64,000 nucleotides of DNA. Origin: Streptomyces sp. GS7 (GTDB lineage: Bacteria; Actinomycetota; Actinomycetes; Streptomycetales; Streptomycetaceae). A program made the translations under genes and the position numbers. The notes beneath the pieces are model-generated. The model saw only the letters and a program-made list of their open reading frames with translations, was not told the DNA's origin and ran no database searches. Shown in pieces: positions 58,438 to 64,000 of the stretch. Each line of letters opens with the position of its first letter. Within the stretch, counting starts at the first letter, position 1. The DNA lies in contig NZ_CP047146.1 in assembly GCF_009834125.1 (NCBI RefSeq), forward strand, positions 7,968,501-8,032,500, given 5' to 3'.

Positions 58438-58953
58438 TCAGCCGTTCGGGGCCGGGGCCCGCAGCGCGGCCACCGCGCGTCCGGCGATCTCCTCCGGCGT
58501 CCCGGACACGTCGACGGCGACGCCCGCCTCGTCCGGTCCGAGCGGTTCGAGCGTGGCGAACTGCGAGTCCAGCAGCGCGGTCGGCATGAAGTGGCCCTTG
58601 CGCTCGGCCATCCGCGCCTCGATCAGCGCGCGGTCGCCGGTGAGATGGAGGAAGACCACGCCGGGGGCGGCGGCCCGCAGCCGGTCGCGGTAGGCGCGCT
58701 TGAGCGCGGAGCTGCTGACCACCCCGCCCCGCCCGGCCCGGCCGTGCGCCCAGGCGCCGATGGCGTCGAGCCAGGGGCCGCGGTCGGCGTCGTCCAGCGG
58801 GGTGCCGGCCGACATCTTGGCGATGTTGGCCGGTGGATGGAAGTCGTCGCCCTCGGCGTACGGAACGCCCAGTTCGGCGGCCACCAGGGGCCCGATCGTC
58901 GTCTTGCCGGTCCCGGCCACGCCCATCACGACGATGACGTCGGCGCTGCTCAT
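58438..58953 (-). CDS. gntK: Gluconokinase
   Basis: 171 residues; phosphorylates gluconate to 6-phosphogluconate for the pentose phosphate pathway. Walker A is GVAGTGKTT (10-18), followed by EGDDFHPPANIAKMSAGTPL, which is diagnostic for the GntK family, and SSSALKRAYRDRLR. ERKGHFMP is the lid motif. The start is the ATG at 58951-58953; a longer frame to 59073 has no support. It is upstream of gntP and divergent from the GntR gene. Confidence 0.96.
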   Translation of the reverse strand: MSSADVIVVMGVAGTGKTTIGPLVAAELGVPYAEGDDFHPPANIAKMSAGTPLDDADRGPWLDAIGAWAHGRAGRGGVVSSSALKRAYRDRLRAAAPGVVFLHLTGDRALIEARMAERKGHFMPTALLDSQFATLEPLGPDEAGVAVDVSGTPEEIAGRAVAALRAPAPNG

Positions 58954-59044
58954 CCCGTTTACCTCATCTAGCAGGACGTACCGCGCCATACCGCTATGAC
59001 GCTGTCGTCTTCGACCTCGTGCGCCCCCACTGAAACCCATTAGG

Positions 59045-59053
59045 TACGACGTA
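59045..59053. promoter_or_regulatory. Candidate GntR operator (TACGACGTA)
   Basis: A 9-bp dyad in the AT-richer intergenic region between gntK and the GntR gene. It is only a candidate; the usual FadR-type consensus is not cleanly visible. Confidence 0.3.
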
Positions 59054-59118
59054 TTCAAGCCCCTGTGACGCAAAAGTCATACTTAATTGGCCGCCGTGCG
59101 GGACCGTAGGCTTGGCCC

Positions 59119-59847
59119 ATGGAAAACGGGGCACCCGCGGACACCGGGGAAAACGGGGAGAAGGGCCTGCACGGCCGCGTGCTGGAGTCCCTGGGGCCCG
59201 CGATCACCGCGGGCGACTACCCCCCGGGCACGGTGCTGCGCACCGACGAGCTGGCGCAGCGCTTCGACGTCTCGCGCACCGTCATCCGCGAGGCGATCCG
59301 GGTCCTGGAGTCCATGCAACTGGTCGCCTCCCGGCGCCGGGTCGGGGTGACCGTGCGCCCCACCGAGGAGTGGAACGTCTACGACCCCCGGGTCATCGGC
59401 TGGCGGCTGGCCGGCCGGGACCGCCCCCGTCAGCTGCGCTCGCTGACCGTGCTGCGCTCGGCCGTCGAACCGGTCGCCGCCGGACTCGCCGCCACCCACG
59501 CCACCCCCGCCCAGTGCGCCCAGCTCACCGAGCACGCCATGGGCATGGTGGCCACCTCACGCGGCCAGCAGCTCGACGCCTACCTCGTCCACGACACGGC
59601 CTTCCACCGGGTGGTGCTCACCGCGTCCGGCAACGAGATGTTCGCCCGCCTCGCCGACGTCGTCGACGCCGTCCTGACCGGCCGCACCCAGCACCACGTC
59701 ATGTTCACCGACCCCGACCCGGCCGCGGTGACCCTGCACGTCCAGGTCGCCGAGGCGGTACGGACCGGGGACGCGGCCCGCGCGGAGTCCCTGACACGGG
59801 AGATCACGACCGGCGCGATGGCCGAACTGGACGTGCTGGCACCGTAG
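59119..59847 (+). CDS. gntR: GntR-family (FadR/FCD subgroup) regulator of gluconate genes
   Basis: 242 residues. The winged HTH (about 17-80) has LAQRFDVSRTVIREAIRVLE and the C-terminal FCD ligand-binding domain includes DTAFHRVVLTASGNEMF with metal-binding Asp/His residues. The start is the ATG at 59119; TAGGCT (59107-59112) lies six bases upstream, implying a leaderless mRNA. The divergent gntK-gntP operon indicates that it represses gluconate uptake and use unless gluconate or its phosphate is bound. Confidence 0.92.
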   Translation: MENGAPADTGENGEKGLHGRVLESLGPAITAGDYPPGTVLRTDELAQRFDVSRTVIREAIRVLESMQLVASRRRVGVTVRPTEEWNVYDPRVIGWRLAGRDRPRQLRSLTVLRSAVEPVAAGLAATHATPAQCAQLTEHAMGMVATSRGQQLDAYLVHDTAFHRVVLTASGNEMFARLADVVDAVLTGRTQHHVMFTDPDPAAVTLHVQVAEAVRTGDAARAESLTREITTGAMAELDVLAP

Positions 59848-59866
59848 TCCGCCGCCACGGCAGCTC

Positions 59867-60079
59867 TCAGAACAGCGGCTGCTGACCCGGCATCGGCGGC
59901 TCCTCCGGGTCGAACAGCTTCTCCGCCGGCGCCATCATCGGAGCCGTCCGCCGCGACCCCGGGCAGGAGATCAGCTCGATCCCGGTGCGCCGACCAGGAG
60001 GGTCATGACGAGCGAAACGCCCGCCGACGACGGCGATCTCTCGGGTGCAGACGGGGCACGCCCGGCGGGGTGACGACAT
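59867..60079 (-). CDS. Small zinc-ribbon-like protein, unknown function
   Basis: 70 residues with CPVC at residues 9-12, a histidine in GRFARHDPPG and a later CPGS, a possible single-zinc site of CxxC-H-C type. The C-terminus is Pro/Met-rich and ends GQQPLF. No signal or membrane segment. Similar short proteins occur in other Streptomyces, so I take it as real, but no function is known. The start is the ATG at 60077-60079. It follows the mutase gene start-to-end in the same direction with a 57-bp gap. Confidence 0.65.
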   Translation of the reverse strand: MSSPRRACPVCTREIAVVGGRFARHDPPGRRTGIELISCPGSRRTAPMMAPAEKLFDPEEPPMPGQQPLF

Positions 60080-60136
60080 GCCACCAGTCTGACCGACCGG
60101 CCGGGGCCCGCACGATCCGGACCACCTGCCGGCGCC

Positions 60137-61717
<1,581 letters not shown>

Positions 61718-62205
61718 ATCCCGTACTCCTCCACATGGGTGACCAGTACCGGTTTCCGCCGTATTCACAGCATGCCCGCAGGTTCGTCCCACCGCACCGC
61801 TGGGCAGAGGGTGGGTCATGCGGCGGAGCGGAGGACGGCGAGCGGCGGCGCCGGCGGCGCTCGCCCCGGCCACCGCCTGTCATCCCGTCACGGCGGCCAC
61901 CCTGATGAGAAACGGCGCACACGGCGCCCCGTACGCGCTCTCCAGGCCCGGCTGACCCGACTGGGCCTGTTCCGCCACGCCCCCACCGGCTGCCACGCCA
62001 CCGAAACCGCGACGGCGCCCCGTGCCTTCCAGAAACAGTCGGGACGTCCACCGACCGGCGAATTCACCACGGCGGATCGATCGGCCCTGCTCTCCCGAAC
62101 CCGCAAGCCGGACGGTGGAGAGCCGTACCGGCGGAACTCCGGCCGCGACGCGCCATCCACGGCGCCCCCAATGAATGGTCTCCGACCGAAGCGAAAATTG
62201 AGAAA

Positions 62206-62263
62206 CCCCCACTCCGCGCAACCACGTCCGCGAGTGGGGGCACCTCCCAGCGTTAGCTGGGGG
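62206..62263. repeat. Paired palindromes CCCCCACTC...GAGTGGGGG and CTCCCAGC...GCTGGGGG
   Basis: Two adjacent inverted repeats separated by three bases. The arrangement looks like a mobile or dispersed palindromic element rather than a simple terminator; I recall similar GC-rich palindromes between Streptomyces genes. Confidence 0.55.
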
Positions 62264-62302
62264 ACGGCGCCGGTTTAGGCGCAAAGGGGGGCCTCAAGCT
62301 TG

Positions 62303-62341
62303 GGCGCGGGCAGGGCCGGGGGAACGTGCCCCGCCCGCGCC
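62303..62341 (-). terminator. Terminator after the anti-sigma-like gene
   Basis: A 9-bp perfect outer stem (62303-62311 with 62333-62341) and an additional inner G/C pairing form a long hairpin about 120 bp after the stop codon. Confidence 0.6.
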
Positions 62342-62462
62342 GTGTGCGCTGAGCCGTGGGTACGGGGGGAACCCCGGCTCTTTGCGCCGCCGATGACCAG
62401 TCGGCTCATTCTCTACTGCGTCACTGGCTCAAAAAACGTCACACCTGGCCGACGGGCGCCGT

Positions 62463-63506
62463 TCAGGAGGGGGTGGGCGAGGCCACGGAGGGGGTGGGCG
62501 CGGGGGTGGTGGGGGCCGACGGGGCGGTCACGCTCGGCGAGGCGGAGGGGGAAGAGTCACCCTCCTCGTCGCCGCCACCGCCACCGCTGTTCTGGCCGCC
62601 GCCACCGCCGCCGCCGTTCTGGCCGCCGCCGCTTCTGCCGCCGCCACCGCCCAAGCCATCGTTGTCACCCGAGCCGCCGCCGCTCTGGCCCTGCGCCAGA
62701 TACTGCCGGCAGAAGGCGTGCACCTTGTCCGGGCCGCCGGCCTTGCTCTCCAGGCGCTTGAGCGTGTCCCGGTCGATATCGCCGCGTCTGCCGGATTCGT
62801 AGTCCGTGCAGAGCCCCAGCAGCAGCTTCTTCTTGTCGCCGCCCCCGGGCAGGTCCTTGCCGTCGTCGCCGAGGACTCCGCCGAGGATTCCGCCGGTGCC
62901 GGGCGCGGCCGGACTCTGGCTGCTCCCCGGGCTGCCGCCCGGGGTGGGCGTCGGGCCGGGGGTGGTGGTCCGGTCGCCGGGGGTGCCCCCAGGGGTCCGA
63001 CTGGTTTCGCCGCCGCTCTGCGTGGGCTGCCCGCCGTCGAGCGGGCTCGGCGACTCGGCCGCCGAGACGCTGGCGCCGGGCTCGGGTTCGCCGCCCCGGA
63101 AAGGGGTCGGCAGTACGCCCGTACCGGCCGCGACCGCGATGCCGCCGATCGCGCAGGCCGCGAGGGCGACCGCGAAGCCGCGCCGGAACGGGCGGGCGAG
63201 CCGGGTGCGTTCTCCGGCACCGGCGGCACGTTCGCCGCGCAGGGTGGGCAGCCGGCCCGGCGCGGCGGCGTCGCGCGAAGCGGCGCCGGCGCCGTGCCGG
63301 GCCTGGCGGAAGGCGGCGAGCGCCGCCTCCTCGCCGGGCAGTGCGGCGCTTTCGGGCAGGCCGGACTCGACCGCCGCGGCGGCCTTCAGCAGCTGTTCGA
63401 GTTCGCGTGCGCCGTCGCCGTCCCGGGAACTGACCGGCTCACCGCGCAGCAGTCGCTCCGCGGCGTCCTTGTCGAGCCAGCTGTACCGGTCGTGGTCGGC
63501 CATCAC
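62463..63506 (-). CDS. Single-pass membrane protein, probable anti-sigma partner
   Basis: 347 residues. A cytoplasmic N-terminal part of about 110 residues (SWLDKDAAERLLRGEPVSS, helical) precedes one membrane segment (RGFAVALAACAIGGIAVAAG, about 109-130). Outside are a Pro/Thr/Gly-rich spacer, a short folded part with two cysteines (GLCTDYESG and HAFCRQYL) and a Gly-rich, then Ser/Pro-rich tail. No HxxxCxxC zinc motif of classical anti-sigma factors is present. Its start (GTG 63506 or ATG 63503) overlaps the sigma gene stop codon, so the pair is translationally coupled, which is the main argument for an anti-sigma role. Confidence 0.85.
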   Translation of the reverse strand: MMADHDRYSWLDKDAAERLLRGEPVSSRDGDGARELEQLLKAAAAVESGLPESAALPGEEAALAAFRQARHGAGAASRDAAAPGRLPTLRGERAAGAGERTRLARPFRRGFAVALAACAIGGIAVAAGTGVLPTPFRGGEPEPGASVSAAESPSPLDGGQPTQSGGETSRTPGGTPGDRTTTPGPTPTPGGSPGSSQSPAAPGTGGILGGVLGDDGKDLPGGGDKKKLLLGLCTDYESGRRGDIDRDTLKRLESKAGGPDKVHAFCRQYLAQGQSGGGSGDNDGLGGGGGRSGGGQNGGGGGGGQNSGGGGGDEEGDSSPSASPSVTAPSAPTTPAPTPSVASPTPS

Positions 63507-64000
63507 ATGTCCTTCTGCGTTCGTGCGGCCGTTTCCGTCACACCTGGTACGTACGATTCCGCCACACCATCGCGACGTCTTCGCCCCTGTATGGGCACCT
63601 CACCCACTGTTCCACCACCCTTGCCCGAACCGGCCGCGGACGTCCCGGAGGAGCCCGGTCCCCCGCCGTCCGCACCGCCTTCCTCCAGCAGCTCCGCGAG
63701 CTTGCGCAGCCCGCGGTGCGCCGACGTGCGCACCGCTCCGGGCCGCTTGCCCAGGACCTGTGCCGCGCTCTTGGCGTCCAGCCCGACGACCACCCGCAGC
63801 GTCACCGCCTCGGCCTGATCCTGCGGCAGCCGCGCTATCAGCCGGAGGGTGTGGCCGGTGCCCAGCGCCTCCAGCGCCTCGCCCGCGGTGTCGGACGCGC
63901 CGGGGGTGTCGGCGAGTTCACTCTCGTCGCCACCGATGACCGGGCGGCGTCCGCGCATCCGAATGTGGTCAAGCGCACGATTGCGGGCAATCCGGGCAGC
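63503..64000 (-). CDS. ECF RNA polymerase sigma factor (N-terminus off the right edge)
   Basis: 165 C-terminal residues are visible; the frame is open at base 64000. It starts inside sigma region 2, ARIARNRALDHIRMR, and continues with region 4: RLIARLPQDQAEAVTLRVVV and GLDAKSAAQVLGKRPGAVRT, the recognition HTH. A Gly/Ser-rich tail of about 60 residues follows, an unusual extension. The stop codon overlaps the start of the membrane protein gene. It is probably held inactive by that protein. Confidence 0.92.
   Translation of the reverse strand, partial: AARIARNRALDHIRMRGRRPVIGGDESELADTPGASDTAGEALEALGTGHTLRLIARLPQDQAEAVTLRVVVGLDAKSAAQVLGKRPGAVRTSAHRGLRKLAELLEEGGADGGGPGSSGTSAAGSGKGGGTVGEVPIQGRRRRDGVAESYVPGVTETAARTQKDM

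Larger units (their letters stand above)
61718..62462. other. 745-bp intergenic region with hairpins
   Basis: No gene is supported. A 134-residue minus-strand frame (61880-62284) and plus-strand frames have Arg-rich, low-complexity products without start signals. The region contains three hairpins: 62206-62240 (9-bp stem CCCCCACTC/GAGTGGGGG), 62244-62263 (8-bp stem) and the terminator at 62303-62341. Confidence 0.6.

Noticed and set aside
61880..62284. 134-codon minus-strand frame in the 745-bp intergenic region
   Set aside because: The product is Arg/Gly-rich, no ribosome site or family resemblance is seen, and the frame crosses both palindromes at 62206-62263.

Overview
The window is high-GC DNA with strong third-position GC bias, many GTG starts, SsgB-free but otherwise typical actinomycete content, and gene content and order that I recognise from Streptomyces chromosomes: an AccA2-type acyl-CoA carboxylase subunit, the sigQ/afsQ1/afsQ2 locus, an LpdA-type flavoprotein, and a nonulosonic (Kdn/sialic) acid wall-polymer cluster. 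It is therefore most likely a core-region segment of a Streptomyces chromosome. I see no rRNA, tRNA, CRISPR array, insertion sequence or plasmid origin. All identifications are from reading the sequence; no database search was possible.

Layout. 1-5.4 kb: two adjacent membrane Ser/Thr kinases with extracellular propeller-like domains and a small membrane protein. 5.8-13.3 kb: biotin carboxylase/BCCP subunit, membrane esterase, TetR and DeoR regulators, LpdA-like oxidoreductase, a GGCT-fold protein. 13.4-22 kb: purine nucleoside phosphorylase with a phosphosugar mutase, a PIG-V-like mannosyltransferase, deoxyribose-phosphate aldolase with a split aldehyde dehydrogenase pair, and a uridine-kinase-like protein. 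23-28.3 kb: sigQ facing afsQ1-afsQ2-lipoprotein, then VanZ-like and PspC proteins. 28.4-33.2 kb: a small secreted protein, adenosine deaminase, an inactive-looking hydrolase, and a divergent LysR/MFS pair. 33.3-36.9 kb: a small accessory island bounded by a 59-bp direct repeat that contains terminators; it carries a HAD hydrolase, an HTH-TPR regulator, a DUF6415-like protein, a 36-residue Gly-Gly peptide with a hairpin-rich leader, a 139-residue orphan, and a truncated Uma2 gene at its edge. 37.1-44.3 kb: thymidine phosphorylase, cytidine deaminase and a BMP-type nucleoside ABC importer with its lipoprotein. 44.5-54.4 kb: an M20 amidohydrolase and two divergent operons for a Kdn/sialic-acid polymer. 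54.4-59.9 kb: TetR-controlled FAD monooxygenase and the gluconate operon with its GntR regulator. 60-64 kb: methylmalonyl-CoA mutase-type subunit and an anti-sigma-like/ECF sigma pair that runs off the right edge.

The strongest system-level signal is a palindrome, CTACGCGCGTAG. It occurs perfectly in front of punA, deoC, add and the nucleoside ABC operon, and with two mismatches in front of deoA and the BMP lipoprotein. The sites sit on, between or next to the putative core promoter elements, several of which look leaderless. They tie import, deamination, phosphorolysis, isomerisation and aldol cleavage of nucleosides into one apparent regulon spread over 31 kb. The regulator is not obvious in the window. 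The second candidate is the peptide island at 34-36.8 kb.
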